Part shown: one piece after another, positions 7,904-16,026 of the stretch
Layout: every line of letters starts with the position of its first letter
Numbering within the stretch: the stretch's first letter is position 1
NCBI GenBank assembly: GCA_018883895.1
Contig: JAHLFG010000088.1
Coordinates: 1 to 50,303 of the forward strand
Reading direction: 5' to 3'
DNA from: Candidatus Anaerobiospirillum merdipullorum
Lineage (GTDB): Bacteria > Pseudomonadota > Gammaproteobacteria > Enterobacterales > Succinivibrionaceae
Length of the DNA: 50,303 bases
The notes under the pieces: model-generated
The model's database searches: none
Seen by the model: only the letters and a program-made list of their open reading frames with translations
What the model was told of the DNA's origin: nothing
Program-made: the position numbers and the translations under genes

Positions 7904-9343
7904 CTAGCGGCGGCTGATGTTTAATTCCTTAATCTTACGCGTTAAGGTATTGCGCCCCCAGCCTAAGAGTTTGGCCGATTCTTGCTTGTGGTTGCCGGTA
8001 AAGTCGAGCGCGGCTTCTAGCATGACACGCTCAAATTCCGGAGTGGCCTCGGAGAGAATGTCCACCTCACCGGCCTTTAAGCGGCCGTCGACCCAATTGC
8101 GCAATTGCTCTTGCCACGAGGTCGGCTCTTTGACATTGCCGGTAATGGAGGTGGCAGTGGATTGCTGGCGGGCACGATTGCTATTTAAAAACTCTGCCGG
8201 TAGATCGGTAAGCTGAATGTCACGTCCGGTCACCATAATGGTGAGGTATTTGCACAGATTCTTCAGCTGACGCACATTGCCCGGCCACGGCTGACGGCAT
8301 AAAAAGACCAAGACCTCGGAAGTAAGCTTCTTCGGCTCTTGATTGTTCTCCAGCGCACTTTGATTTAAAAAGTGTTTGGCCAGCATCGGAATGTCATTGT
8401 TGCGATCGCGCAGCGGCGGCATATTGATATGAATGACATTGAGCCGATAGAAGAGATCAGGGATAAAGCTACCTTGCTCTACCAAGTCCTCAAGCGGGCG
8501 TGAGGTGGCTGCTACGACGCGCACATTGCAGGCAATGGGCTTATTGCTACCAATGGGCAGATAGTGGCTGTTCTGTAAGACCTGCAGTAAACGGGTCTGT
8601 ACTTCCATCGGCATGTCGCAGATTTCATTAATAAAGAGCGTACCGCCTTCAGCCTGCTCAATGGCCGCCGGCTCATCGTTTTTATCCGCCGCACCAAACA
8701 TTTCCATTTCAATCATTTCATGGGGCAGGGAGGACATGTTTAAGGAAATAAAAGCCTTATCCTTACGTTCGCTATGATTGTGCATCGCCTTGGCCACGAG
8801 CTCACGGCCGGTGCCGGTTTCACCGTGAATTAAGACCGGCACATCGGTCTTAGATACGCGGCCAATGAACTTAAACACTTCTTGCATGGCAGGCGACTTG
8901 CCAATGATCTCCGCCTCCTCTGAAGTCGGCAGCGCGTTTTCCTTACTTTGATCTTGATTCTTTTTCTTTAACTGATTGACGCGATGCACCGCAGCACGGC
9001 GAATTAAGGCAATCGCCTGCTCAATATCAAAGGGTTTGGGCAGATACTCAAAGGTCCCGTGCTCATAGGAGTCGATAGCCGCTGTGAGATCAGAATGCGC
9101 GGTAATGATGATAAAGGGAATGGTATCGTCCACCGCGTGTACCTTATTGATTAAGCTCAAGCCATCGATGCCCGGCATACGAATATCGGACACAATGACA
9201 TCCGGGATTTCGGTCTTTAGGGCCTCTAAAGCCTGCTCGCCGTTTTCAAATAATCGATGGGTGATGCTATTGACATCTAAGGCTTTATCGAAGACAAAGC
9301 GAATACTGGCATCATCATCAATCACCCAAATCATAGGGTCCAT
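7904..9343 (-). CDS. ntrC: NtrC-family response regulator with a degenerate sigma-54 activation domain
   Basis: Response regulator partner of NtrB. The receiver (about 1-120) keeps DDD at 9-11, phosphoacceptor Asp53 (VSDIRMPG), and Lys103. The C-terminal Fis-type helix-turn-helix (HKQESAKLLGWGRNTLTRK) is nearly identical to E. coli NtrC. The central AAA+ domain is altered at every key site: Walker A reads GETGTGRE with Arg180 for Lys, Walker B reads TLFINEI with Asn239 for Asp, and the GAFTGA loop between EMFG (214-217) and IEQAEGG is absent, with a net loss of six residues relative to E. coli. The DLFYRLNVI segment is kept. Phosphorylation and DNA binding should work; sigma-54 activation should not. 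It starts 2 bases after ntrB, with AGAGGA as ribosome site. A sequencing error is unlikely because the frame is open and the rest is conserved. Confidence 0.92.
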   Translation of the reverse strand: MDPMIWVIDDDASIRFVFDKALDVNSITHRLFENGEQALEALKTEIPDVIVSDIRMPGIDGLSLINKVHAVDDTIPFIIITAHSDLTAAIDSYEHGTFEYLPKPFDIEQAIALIRRAAVHRVNQLKKKNQDQSKENALPTSEEAEIIGKSPAMQEVFKFIGRVSKTDVPVLIHGETGTGRELVAKAMHNHSERKDKAFISLNMSSLPHEMIEMEMFGAADKNDEPAAIEQAEGGTLFINEICDMPMEVQTRLLQVLQNSHYLPIGSNKPIACNVRVVAATSRPLEDLVEQGSFIPDLFYRLNVIHINMPPLRDRNNDIPMLAKHFLNQSALENNQEPKKLTSEVLVFLCRQPWPGNVRQLKNLCKYLTIMVTGRDIQLTDLPAEFLNSNRARQQSTATSITGNVKEPTSWQEQLRNWVDGRLKAGEVDILSEATPEFERVMLEAALDFTGNHKQESAKLLGWGRNTLTRKIKELNISRR

Positions 9344-9345
9344 AA

Positions 9346-10443
9346 TTAATCCTCTTTTCCTGCTAAGTTATTCTTCTTTAAAGGGAGAATAAGGTTAAAA
9401 ACCGTGCGCCCACGTTCACTGTCACACTCAATTAGACCACTGTGGCGTTCAATAATGTTCTGGGCAATGGATAAACCTAAACCGGTACCATCCGGACGTG
9501 AGGTTACTAAGGGATAGAACAGGGTCTCACGAATGTTTTCCGGAATGCCGGGGCCGTTGTCAGCTATCGACACAATGATGGCTGACGGATACTTAATGCC
9601 GTTGATAAGGCGCGAGCCTAATTGCGCGCGCGTACGAATCGTAATCTGCGGATGCGGCGTATGCGCTTCGGTCAGAGCGTGCACGGCATTGGAGATGATA
9701 TTGAGGATGGCCTGTTGCATCGCATCAACGTCCAGCTCAATCTCCGGCAAGGACGGATCGTAATCTTTAATAAAACGAATATTAGAGTTTACCTGCGTGG
9801 CCATGTTCTCAAGCGACAATACCTTTTCAATCACGTAGTGAATATTGCTACGCGTCAGGGGATTGGGCCGTTGCGGGCCTAATAAGCGATCTACCAAAGC
9901 CTTGAGGCGATCGGCCTGTTCAATAATGACCTGGGTATAGTCGGTTAAATGCTCATACTTGCCATAGGTGATTTCCAACAGTTGGGCCGCCCCGCGAATG
10001 CCACCTAAGGGGTTTTTGATTTCGTGCGCTAGTGAGCGAATAAGGTCACGCGCCGCTAAATGCTGCGAGCGTTGCGACAATTCCTGCGTCATCTTTTGCT
10101 GATAATCAAGGCCCTTAAATTCGGCAATTAAACCACGTCCTTTGCCCGAGTAATGGGTCACATAGAGATCGGTGCGAATGGTCTGATGCGGCTCGGGGAT
10201 AATCACTACATTGCTAGCATTAAAGCCCTGCGCATGCGGTTTTAGTGCCAGCTGTATGCTTTCAATGATATTTTTTTGTTCTTTATCTAAGAGATCGGTA
10301 AGTTTCAGCGTGCAGAGTTTGGAGCGCGAGGTGCTAAATAGCTGCTCAGCTGCCGTATTGGCATAGGCTATTTTCAAATTATGATCTGTAAGGAGCACCG
10401 CGGTGGCTAAACTCTCCAGAATGGCTTTGGCATCTGCCTGCAT
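9346..10443 (-). CDS. ntrB: nitrogen regulation sensor kinase/phosphatase NtrB (GlnL)
   Basis: Soluble two-component kinase that responds to PII and controls NtrC. An N-terminal PAS domain (ILESLATAVLLTD onward, about 8-110) is followed by the H-box SLAHEIKNPLGGIRGAAQLL with His140, then VIIEQADRLKALVDRLLGP. The ATP-binding domain has N-box NIISNAVHAL (248-257), G1 DNGPGIP (295-301) and G2 GTGLGLS (319-325). All catalytic motifs are intact, unlike its partner. Length 365 aa against 349 in E. coli. It is first in a two-gene unit with ntrC and is separated from glnA by typA, whereas in E. coli glnA, glnL and glnG are contiguous. Confidence 0.95.
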   Translation of the reverse strand: MQADAKAILESLATAVLLTDHNLKIAYANTAAEQLFSTSRSKLCTLKLTDLLDKEQKNIIESIQLALKPHAQGFNASNVVIIPEPHQTIRTDLYVTHYSGKGRGLIAEFKGLDYQQKMTQELSQRSQHLAARDLIRSLAHEIKNPLGGIRGAAQLLEITYGKYEHLTDYTQVIIEQADRLKALVDRLLGPQRPNPLTRSNIHYVIEKVLSLENMATQVNSNIRFIKDYDPSLPEIELDVDAMQQAILNIISNAVHALTEAHTPHPQITIRTRAQLGSRLINGIKYPSAIIVSIADNGPGIPENIRETLFYPLVTSRPDGTGLGLSIAQNIIERHSGLIECDSERGRTVFNLILPLKKNNLAGKED

Positions 10444-10510
10444 GTCGACCTCTCATTTCTCTTTGTGCAATAATAGGGCATTGATAGCATAATTTTGATG
10501 CTCGCACCAA

Positions 10511-10539
10511 AATATACATTTTTCACCAATGCTGTGCAA
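10511..10539 (-). promoter_or_regulatory. candidate sigma-70 promoter for ntrBC
   Basis: On the minus strand TTGCAC (10534-10539), a 17-bp spacer and TATATT (10511-10516) give a plausible promoter about 60 bases before the ntrB start. An NtrC-like element (CACCAA then GTGC, 10523-10537) lies in the spacer, and GCACCAA at 10504-10510 is a further half-site. Confidence 0.4.
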
Positions 10540-10554
10540 TCAGCGCACCCTATA

Positions 10555-10570
10555 AGTGATTTGCCTCACA
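10555..10570. promoter_or_regulatory. CRP-like palindrome proximal to ntrB
   Basis: AGTGA, six bases, TCACA: 9 of 10 core positions of the CRP consensus TGTGA-N6-TCACA. Its centre lies about 59 bp upstream of the transcription start predicted from the ntrBC promoter above, close to the class I position. Confidence 0.45.
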
Positions 10571-10604
10571 ATTTACCGGCGCCTAAATTTTCGTCTGCAA
10601 ACGT

Positions 10605-10626
10605 AAATGTGATAAAGCTCACCTTC
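10605..10626. promoter_or_regulatory. second CRP-like palindrome upstream of ntrB
   Basis: AAATGTGA, TAAAGC, TCACC: 9 of 10 core positions of TGTGA-N6-TCACA, plus the flanking AAA. Its centre is 53 bp from the first site. On the plus strand it is followed by an A/T-rich stretch that could also hold a promoter. Confidence 0.45.
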
Positions 10627-10775
10627 TATATTATTGCTTTTAAATAATTTTTGCTATCAGGTAGCCTTAAAATGGTGGTAAAGCCCTAGCGCTTTATTTT
10701 AGTGCGCGCACTTAAATTAAGCGTCCTAAGCTGAGAAAATGCCAAGCTCCAAGTGCGCAATCGTGGGTCGTAATG

Positions 10776-10834
10776 GAGGGCACGCAAAGGAAAAAAGCTC
10801 CTTGCAGTTAGCTTAAGGTAAGTGCAGTGCCCTC
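10776..10834. other. structured non-coding element between ntrB and typA
   Basis: GAGGGCAC (10776-10783) and GTGCCCTC (10827-10834) form a perfect 8-bp outer stem. Inside is a second hairpin (GCAA-A-GGA with TCCTTGC, 10784-10805) and a short CTTA/TAAG pair. The surrounding 480-bp gap (10444-10925) holds no convincing gene; a 71-codon minus-strand frame here looks accidental. The strand of any transcript is unknown. Confidence 0.35.
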
Positions 10835-10859
10835 TTGTGGCAGGCAAATTGCTATGGGC

Positions 10860-10894
10860 TAAAAACAACTCAGGCCACCTAAAGGTAGCCTGAG
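10860..10894 (-). terminator. rho-independent terminator of typA
   Basis: CTCAGGCCACCT and AGGTAGCCTGAG form a 12-bp stem with one mismatch, 32 bases after the typA stop. On the minus strand it is followed by TTGTTTTT. Confidence 0.75.
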
Positions 10895-10925
10895 GGTGCA
10901 AATGAAGATATAACTTAAAGCTTAA

Positions 10926-12764
10926 TTATTCATCTTTCTTACCGCCTGCTGCGCGGAAGGCGCGTACGCGGTCCATCTCCGAGAGGTTCTTCTTGCGCAG
11001 ACGAATGCTCTTGGGGGTAACTTCCACCAACTCGTCTTCGTTAATGAACTCTAAGGCCTGCTCTAAGGTCATATGCACGGCCGGAGTAAGGATGATGTTG
11101 TCATCTGAGCCGGCGGCACGCACATTAGTCAGTTTCTTGGTCTTAAGCGGATTTACAGTTAAGTCATTGGTACGCACATGCAGACCGATGATTTCGCCCT
11201 CATAGACCTCTTCACCGGCATCGACGAACAGGCGGCCGCGCTCTTGCAAGAACCACAGGGCATAAGGGACGGTCTTGCCGGTATCGTTAGAAATGAGCAC
11301 ACCGTTTTGACGCTCGCCAATTGAGCCGCCGACATATTCGTCGTAGCTGTCAAAGGTGTGGTACATCAGGCCGGTACCGGAGGTTAAGGTCATATAGAGT
11401 GACTGGAAGCCAATCAAGCCACGCGCCGGAATACGGTAATCAAGACGCACGCGTCCCTTGCCATCAGGCACCATATTCTTCAGATCGCCCTTGCGCTTGC
11501 CCAGCTCTTCCATCACCGGACCCTGACTGTCTTCGGGCAGATCTAAGGTCAGCACTTCATAGGGCTCTAAGGTGCGGCCCTTGTCGTCCTTGTGCAGAAT
11601 TACCTCCGGGCGGGAGACGCCTAGCTCATAGCCTTCACGGCGCATTTGCTCAATGAGCACCGACAGATGTAATTCGCCACGGCCAGAGACGCGGAAGCGA
11701 TCGGTATCTTCGGTGTTTTCCACGCGCAGCGCAACGTTGTGTACTAATTCTTCACGTAAACGCTCTTCGATATTGCGTGAGGTGACAAACTTACCTTCAC
11801 GGCCGGCAAAGGGCGAGGTATTGACGCAGAAATTCATCGACACCGTCGGCTCATCCACGGTTAAGGCCGGCAGAGCCTCGACGCAATTGGGGGCACAAAT
11901 GGTATCGGAAATCTTGAGCTCACCAAGACCGGTCACTGCGATAATGTCGCCAGCTTCAGCCTCCGGCACTTCCGAGCGGTGCAGACCTAAATAGCCTAAC
12001 ACCTGACCAATCTTGCCCTGACGGGTAGAGCCATCGGCAGAGATAATGGTCACCGGCTGATTGGTCTTAGCCGTACCGCGTTTGACGCGGCCTACGCCAA
12101 TTACACCTACATAAGAGGTATAGTCTAAAGAGGAGATCTGCATCTGGAACGGGCCATTGAGATCAGCCTGCGGCGGGCTTACGCGCTCTACAATGGTCTC
12201 AAAGAGCGGGGTCATGTCCTGCGAGGGCTGTGACAGATCTAAGGTGGCCCAGCCAGAGAGGGCGGAGGCATAGACTACCGGGAAGTCTAATTGCTCATCA
12301 GTAGCGCCTAAGTTATCAAACAGATCAAAGACCTGATCAATTACCCAATCGGGGCGTGCACCTTCACGGTCGCACTTATTGATGACCACAATCGGCTTTA
12401 AGCCGCTGGCAAAAGCCTTTTGGGTGACGAAACGGGTCTGCGGCATCGGGCCGTCGACCGCGTCGACTAAGAGCAGCACGGAGTCTACCATGCTCATCAC
12501 ACGCTCTACTTCACCACCAAAGTCGGCGTGACCCGGGGTGTCTACGATATTGATGCGATAGCCGTTCCAATTGATGGCGGTATTTTTTGACAGAATGGTA
12601 ATGCCACGTTCTTTTTCGATGGCATTGGAGTCCATAACACGCTCTTGCCCGAGCTCACTGCGATCTAAAGTGCCGGATTGGCGCAGGAGCTTATCCACTA
12701 AGGTCGTCTTGCCATGATCGACGTGCGCAATAATTGCAATATTGCGGATCTTTTGAACATCCAT
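10926..12764 (-). CDS. typA: ribosome-associated translational GTPase TypA/BipA
   Basis: Elongation-factor-like GTPase that acts on ribosome assembly and stress responses. G1 is [10 protein letters not shown] (14-23), the G2 region is ERGITI, G3 is DTPGHADFG and G4 is [13 protein letters not shown]. Domain II follows ([12 protein letters not shown]), then the two EF-G-like domains and the BipA-specific C-terminal domain ([18 protein letters not shown]). Length is 612 aa against 607 in E. coli. It is divergent from glnA, exactly as in E. coli. No strong promoter is obvious on its side of the shared 254-bp region. Confidence 0.97.
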   Translation of the reverse strand: MDVQKIRNIAIIAHVDHGKTTLVDKLLRQSGTLDRSELGQERVMDSNAIEKERGITILSKNTAINWNGYRINIVDTPGHADFGGEVERVMSMVDSVLLLVDAVDGPMPQTRFVTQKAFASGLKPIVVINKCDREGARPDWVIDQVFDLFDNLGATDEQLDFPVVYASALSGWATLDLSQPSQDMTPLFETIVERVSPPQADLNGPFQMQISSLDYTSYVGVIGVGRVKRGTAKTNQPVTIISADGSTRQGKIGQVLGYLGLHRSEVPEAEAGDIIAVTGLGELKISDTICAPNCVEALPALTVDEPTVSMNFCVNTSPFAGREGKFVTSRNIEERLREELVHNVALRVENTEDTDRFRVSGRGELHLSVLIEQMRREGYELGVSRPEVILHKDDKGRTLEPYEVLTLDLPEDSQGPVMEELGKRKGDLKNMVPDGKGRVRLDYRIPARGLIGFQSLYMTLTSGTGLMYHTFDSYDEYVGGSIGERQNGVLISNDTGKTVPYALWFLQERGRLFVDAGEEVYEGEIIGLHVRTNDLTVNPLKTKKLTNVRAAGSDDNIILTPAVHMTLEQALEFINEDELVEVTPKSIRLRKKNLSEMDRVRAFRAAGGKKDE

Positions 12765-12933
12765 AATTAAGTAGTTACCTGCAAAATAAGAAAGGTTGTG
12801 CTTTTGGCTGTGCGCTATTGTACTCTAATTTGCCTTTTTCTCCGCGTTTTAGCGTCTTGAGATCATGCAAAATAGTCAGCATAGCGCTGATTTTTCTGTA
12901 TAACGGTTTTTTGCGCAATTTAAGGGCGAAATG

Positions 12934-12950
12934 TGCATTAAAATGGCGCT
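12934..12950 (+). promoter_or_regulatory. NtrC-like operator in the glnA promoter region
   Basis: The 17 bases have the NtrC dyad form GCA(C/T)-N7-G(T/C)GC and, by hand count, match the E. coli glnA high-affinity site as I remember it at 13 positions. The dyad covers the position where a -35 element would be for the TAGAAT box that follows. No sigma-54 -24/-12 element (GG, 10 bp, GC) was found in the gap. Confidence 0.45.
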
Positions 12951-12963
12951 TATGCACTCTTTT

Positions 12964-12972
12964 TGTTAGAAT
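12964..12972 (+). promoter_or_regulatory. candidate extended -10 promoter of glnA
   Basis: TGT followed by TAGAAT resembles an extended -10 box, about 47 bases before the glnA start. The -35 position (12944-12949) is poor and is overlaid by the NtrC-like dyad, which suits an activator-dependent sigma-70 promoter. Confidence 0.4.
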
Positions 12973-13018
12973 AAAGCGATTTGTCCAAGCATTTAACGCG
13001 TTGAGCTAGGAGATTAGT

Positions 13019-14428
13019 ATGGATGTTGCTGAGGTGATGGCTCTCATTGCCGATAACAAGGTGAGATTTGCCGATTTGCGCTTTACCGATACTAAGGGTA
13101 AGGAGCATCACGTCTCTATCCCGGCCAAGATGGTCAATGAGGATTTCTTCACTGAAGGCAAGATGTTTGACGGTTCGTCGATGGCCGGTTGGAAGGGTAT
13201 CGATAAGTCAGACATGGTGCTGATGCCGGATGTCGAGAGCGTGCATCTCGATCCTTTCTATGAAATGCCTACCATCATCGTGCGCTGCGACGTGCTCGAT
13301 GCTGCCACCATGACCGGCTACGATCGCGATCCGCGTTCAGTGGCTAAGCGCGCGGAGAATTATCTGCGCTCCACCGGCCTTGGTGATGAGTGCATCGTCG
13401 GTCCGGAGCCGGAGTTCTTCTTATTTGATGATGTGCGTTTTGATGTCTCGATGGGCGGCAGCATGTATCAGGTTGATGATTATGAGGCGGCATGGAACTC
13501 CAAGACTGAATATACCGATGGCAACTTAGGTCATCGCCCGATGGTCAAGGGCGGTTACTTCCCGGTCCCGCCGGTAGATCCGTCACAGGATATTCGCTCG
13601 GAAATGTGTGCAGTGATGGAAGATTTGGGCTTAGTGATTGAAGCTCACCATCACGAAGTTGCCACTTGCGGGCAAAATGAAATCGCCACGCGCTTTAACA
13701 CCTTAACTAAGAAGGCCGATGAAGTGATGATCTACAAGTATGTAGTACAGAACGTGGCCAATAAGTGGGGCAAGACCGCTACCTTTATGCCCAAGCCCAT
13801 CTTAGGGGATAATGGGTCGGGTATGCACTGCCACTTATCCTTTATTAAGGATGGGGTAAATACCTTTGCCGGCTCCATGTACGGTGGGCTGTCGCAGGAT
13901 GCCTTGTATTTTATCGGCGGTATCATTCACCACGCTAAGGCCATCAATGCCTTTACCAATCCGTCCACCAATTCTTACAAGCGTCTGGTACCGGGCTTTG
14001 AGGCTCCGGTGATGCTCGCCTATTCTGCCTCCAACCGCTCGGCATCGATTCGCATTCCGCACTCGGCCAATCCGAAGAATGCCCACCTTGAGGTGCGCTT
14101 CCCTGACTGCATGGCCAATCCTTACTTAGCCTTTGCCGCTTTAATGATGGCCGGCATCGACGGTATCTTAAATCGCATCGATCCGGGTGATCCGATGGAT
14201 AAGAACCTCTACGATCTGCCGCCTGAAGAGGCTGCGGCCATTCCGCAGGTTTGCGGATCGCTTGAAGAGGCGCTCAATGCCTTAGAGCAAGATCATGACT
14301 TCCTGACTGAAGGCGGAGTCTTTACTGAGGACATGATTCAGGCCTATATCGAGCTTAAGCGTACGGAAGTGGCTCGTCTTAACACTGCACCGCATCCGGT
14401 GGAGTTTGAGATGTACTACAGCCTTTAA
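13019..14428 (+). CDS. glnA: glutamine synthetase, type I beta
   Basis: ATP-dependent ligation of ammonia to glutamate, the main ammonia-assimilating step. [12 protein letters not shown] (50-61), [10 protein letters not shown] (128-137), the ATP site [14 protein letters not shown] (259-272) and NRSASIRIP (339-347) are the standard motifs. Tyr398 in [10 protein letters not shown] is the adenylylation site of GSI-beta enzymes, so control by GlnE is likely. The length of 469 aa equals that of E. coli. TAGGAG, 8 bases before the ATG, is a good ribosome site. It stands alone on plus with a strong terminator after it, so ntrBC is not read from the glnA promoter as in E. coli. Tightly conserved codon choice suggests high expression. 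Confidence 0.98.
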   Translation: MDVAEVMALIADNKVRFADLRFTDTKGKEHHVSIPAKMVNEDFFTEGKMFDGSSMAGWKGIDKSDMVLMPDVESVHLDPFYEMPTIIVRCDVLDAATMTGYDRDPRSVAKRAENYLRSTGLGDECIVGPEPEFFLFDDVRFDVSMGGSMYQVDDYEAAWNSKTEYTDGNLGHRPMVKGGYFPVPPVDPSQDIRSEMCAVMEDLGLVIEAHHHEVATCGQNEIATRFNTLTKKADEVMIYKYVVQNVANKWGKTATFMPKPILGDNGSGMHCHLSFIKDGVNTFAGSMYGGLSQDALYFIGGIIHHAKAINAFTNPSTNSYKRLVPGFEAPVMLAYSASNRSASIRIPHSANPKNAHLEVRFPDCMANPYLAFAALMMAGIDGILNRIDPGDPMDKNLYDLPPEEAAAIPQVCGSLEEALNALEQDHDFLTEGGVFTEDMIQAYIELKRTEVARLNTAPHPVEFEMYYSL

Positions 14429-14461
14429 GCTTAAGTTTACTTAAGTAAGTATAAGGCCAAA

Positions 14462-14502
14462 GCCGTCGGTGATGTACATTGCCGGCGGCGTAATTATTTT
14501 TA
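14462..14502 (+). terminator. rho-independent terminator of glnA
   Basis: GCCGTCGG and CCGGCGGC form an 8-bp stem (one G-U) with inner ATGT/ACAT pairing, followed by TAATTATTTTTA, 34 bases after the glnA stop. Confidence 0.8.
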
Positions 14503-14558
14503 GACGCGCTAAGTCCTAGGCTACAATAAGGTCAAATCCTCCAGATGAGAGTGCAGTT

Positions 14559-15416
14559 GTGCGTGAATTAATTGATTTTATGTGGCAGCGCGTGCGGCGC
14601 GATGAGCTCTTTTTAGAGGCGGCCGCTCTTTCCTTTACCACCATTTTGGCCTTAATTCCGGCGCTTACCGTGGTGGTGTCGATTTTTACCATGGCCCCGG
14701 GCTTTGAACCCCTCAAAGAAGCGCTGTTGCGCTTTGCCAGTGAAAACTTTATGCCGGTATTTTCTGAGGCCGTCAGTGAAAATGTGGGCCAATTTGTGCT
14801 TCATGCCGGATCTATGACCGTCACCGGCTCTTTAATGTTAATTGTGGTCTCGCTGATGTTGGTGCGGGCGGTGGATAAGACCATCAATCGCATTTGGCGC
14901 GGGGGCAAACGACGCTTGGCGCTGACGGTGGCCATTTATTGGACCTTGCTGACGATGGGGCCTTTGTCCTTATCCCTTATCTTGTGGCTTACCTCGCGCA
15001 TTATCACCCTCTCCTTTTTTGGCGTGGATTTAAGCTTTGCCCAGCAGGTTTTGTATTTTTGCATGCCGATAGCCATTGAAATGGCGGTGGTGGCAGTGGT
15101 CTTTTTGGCTGTGCCCAATGCTGAGGTGCGTTTGCGCGATGCGCTTATCGGGGCGGTACTTGTCACCGTGCTCTTTGAGCTGGCCAAGCGGATCTTTGCT
15201 ACCTTTATTATCAACTTTACCGATTATCAGGCCATCTATGGCGCCTTGGCAGCCTTGCCGGTCTTGATGATTTGGATCAATATCAATTGGTTCATTATTC
15301 TGTTGGGCGCGGAAGTAAGTGCGCTTTTGGGCTTGGTGCGGCAAGGCAAGGAGCAGGCGCCGCTGCTTTTTGTCCGCCTGGCGCAACTTACCGGGCCGGT
15401 GGTAGCCAAAACTTAG
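14559..15416 (+). CDS. YihY/BrkB-family inner-membrane protein
   Basis: Membrane protein of unknown molecular function (UPF0761). It shows the family pattern: an N-terminal Trp-Gln-Arg segment followed by AAALSFTTILALIPAL, then four to five further hydrophobic helices, an RIW motif near residue 107, and DYQAIYGALAALPVLMIWI near 225, close to E. coli YihY. Family members were once called ribonuclease BN, which is not accepted now. The start GTG at 14559 has only a weak upstream ribosome site; ATG at 14580 is an alternative. It follows the glnA terminator, so it is a separate unit. Length 285 aa against 290. Confidence 0.85.
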   Translation: MRELIDFMWQRVRRDELFLEAAALSFTTILALIPALTVVVSIFTMAPGFEPLKEALLRFASENFMPVFSEAVSENVGQFVLHAGSMTVTGSLMLIVVSLMLVRAVDKTINRIWRGGKRRLALTVAIYWTLLTMGPLSLSLILWLTSRIITLSFFGVDLSFAQQVLYFCMPIAIEMAVVAVVFLAVPNAEVRLRDALIGAVLVTVLFELAKRIFATFIINFTDYQAIYGALAALPVLMIWININWFIILLGAEVSALLGLVRQGKEQAPLLFVRLAQLTGPVVAKT

Positions 15417-15570
15417 GCTAAACTTAGCAAGCTTGGTGATAACTTTTTGCAAATAAAGGGAAAAATAGTAAAAATGCTAAGTGTGGGCTAATTTTCGTCC
15501 TCTAGAATGACAACCATGAAATGCAGCAGACGCTGCAACTAAGACCCAACTGATTTTAGAGGAAATGAAG

Positions 15571-15960
15571 ATGAAAAAATTAGCCGTTGTTGTTGCCGCC
15601 ACCTTATTTGCCACCACTGCTGCCATCGCTGCCCCGCAGGGCTTTGGCTCGCCGAACGCTCCGGCAGGTCCGCAGGGTTTTGCCAATCAGGCCCCCAACA
15701 CTGTCGCTACGGTTAAGAGCTCGGCCTATGACGATCAGGTGGTGACCTTACAGGGACGGCTGACCAATTACTTGGGTAAAGATCACTATGAGTTCACCGA
15801 CACCCAGGGGGGAACCATTGAGGTAGAGCTTGATGATGACTACGATTGGAGCTCGATTGCCAAAGATCAGTTAATTGAGATCGTAGGACAGGTAGATAAA
15901 GATTTATTAAGCGTCAGCATTGATGTGGAGCGTGCCACCCCGATTCAGGCGGCGCAATAA
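15571..15960 (+). CDS. YgiW/YdeI-family periplasmic OB-fold stress protein
   Basis: Small secreted protein of the bacterial OB-fold (BOF) family, linked in relatives to stress and peptide resistance. A signal peptide (MKKLAVVVAATLFATTAAIA, then APQG) is clear. The mature part has the BOF pattern: TVKSSAYDDQVVTLQGRL, DHYEFTDTQGGTIEVELDD and the closing VGQVDKD. I prefer ATG 15571 to 15565 because AGAGGA (15558-15563) is only one base from the first and seven from the second. The N-terminal Gly/Pro/Gln linker (about 22-45) is loosely repetitive. A perfect terminator follows. Confidence 0.85.
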   Translation: MKKLAVVVAATLFATTAAIAAPQGFGSPNAPAGPQGFANQAPNTVATVKSSAYDDQVVTLQGRLTNYLGKDHYEFTDTQGGTIEVELDDDYDWSSIAKDQLIEIVGQVDKDLLSVSIDVERATPIQAAQ

Positions 15961-15995
15961 AGATTAAACTGCATAACAAGCACTAAGTAAGCACA

Positions 15996-16026
15996 ATCCT
16001 CAAGTTCACCCCTTGAGGATTTTTTT
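15996..16026 (+). terminator. rho-independent terminator after the YgiW-like gene
   Basis: ATCCTCAAG and CTTGAGGAT form a perfect 9-bp stem with a 7-base loop followed by T6. It also lies just past the stop of the convergent lysR gene and may serve both. Confidence 0.88.

Noticed and set aside
7904-9343. ntrC as a frameshifted pseudogene
   Set aside because: The frame is open for the full 479 codons and both outer domains are highly conserved; the losses are confined to ATPase and sigma-54 contact sites.
10534-10548. GTGC-N7-GCAC perfect inverted repeat as an NtrC site
   Set aside because: The half-sites are in the reverse order to the NtrC consensus GCAC-N7-GTGC; it overlaps the -35 of the ntrBC promoter instead.
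10686-10901. 71-codon minus-strand open frame between ntrB and typA
   Set aside because: No ribosome site, no recognisable pattern, and it covers the typA terminator and a structured element.
12775-13009. Short frames on both strands in the typA-glnA gap
   Set aside because: They overlap each other and the glnA promoter region; no coding signal.
12765-13018. Possible sigma-54 promoter for glnA
   Set aside because: Every GG doublet was checked for GC ten bases later; the closest had spacings of seven to nine, which sigma-54 does not tolerate.
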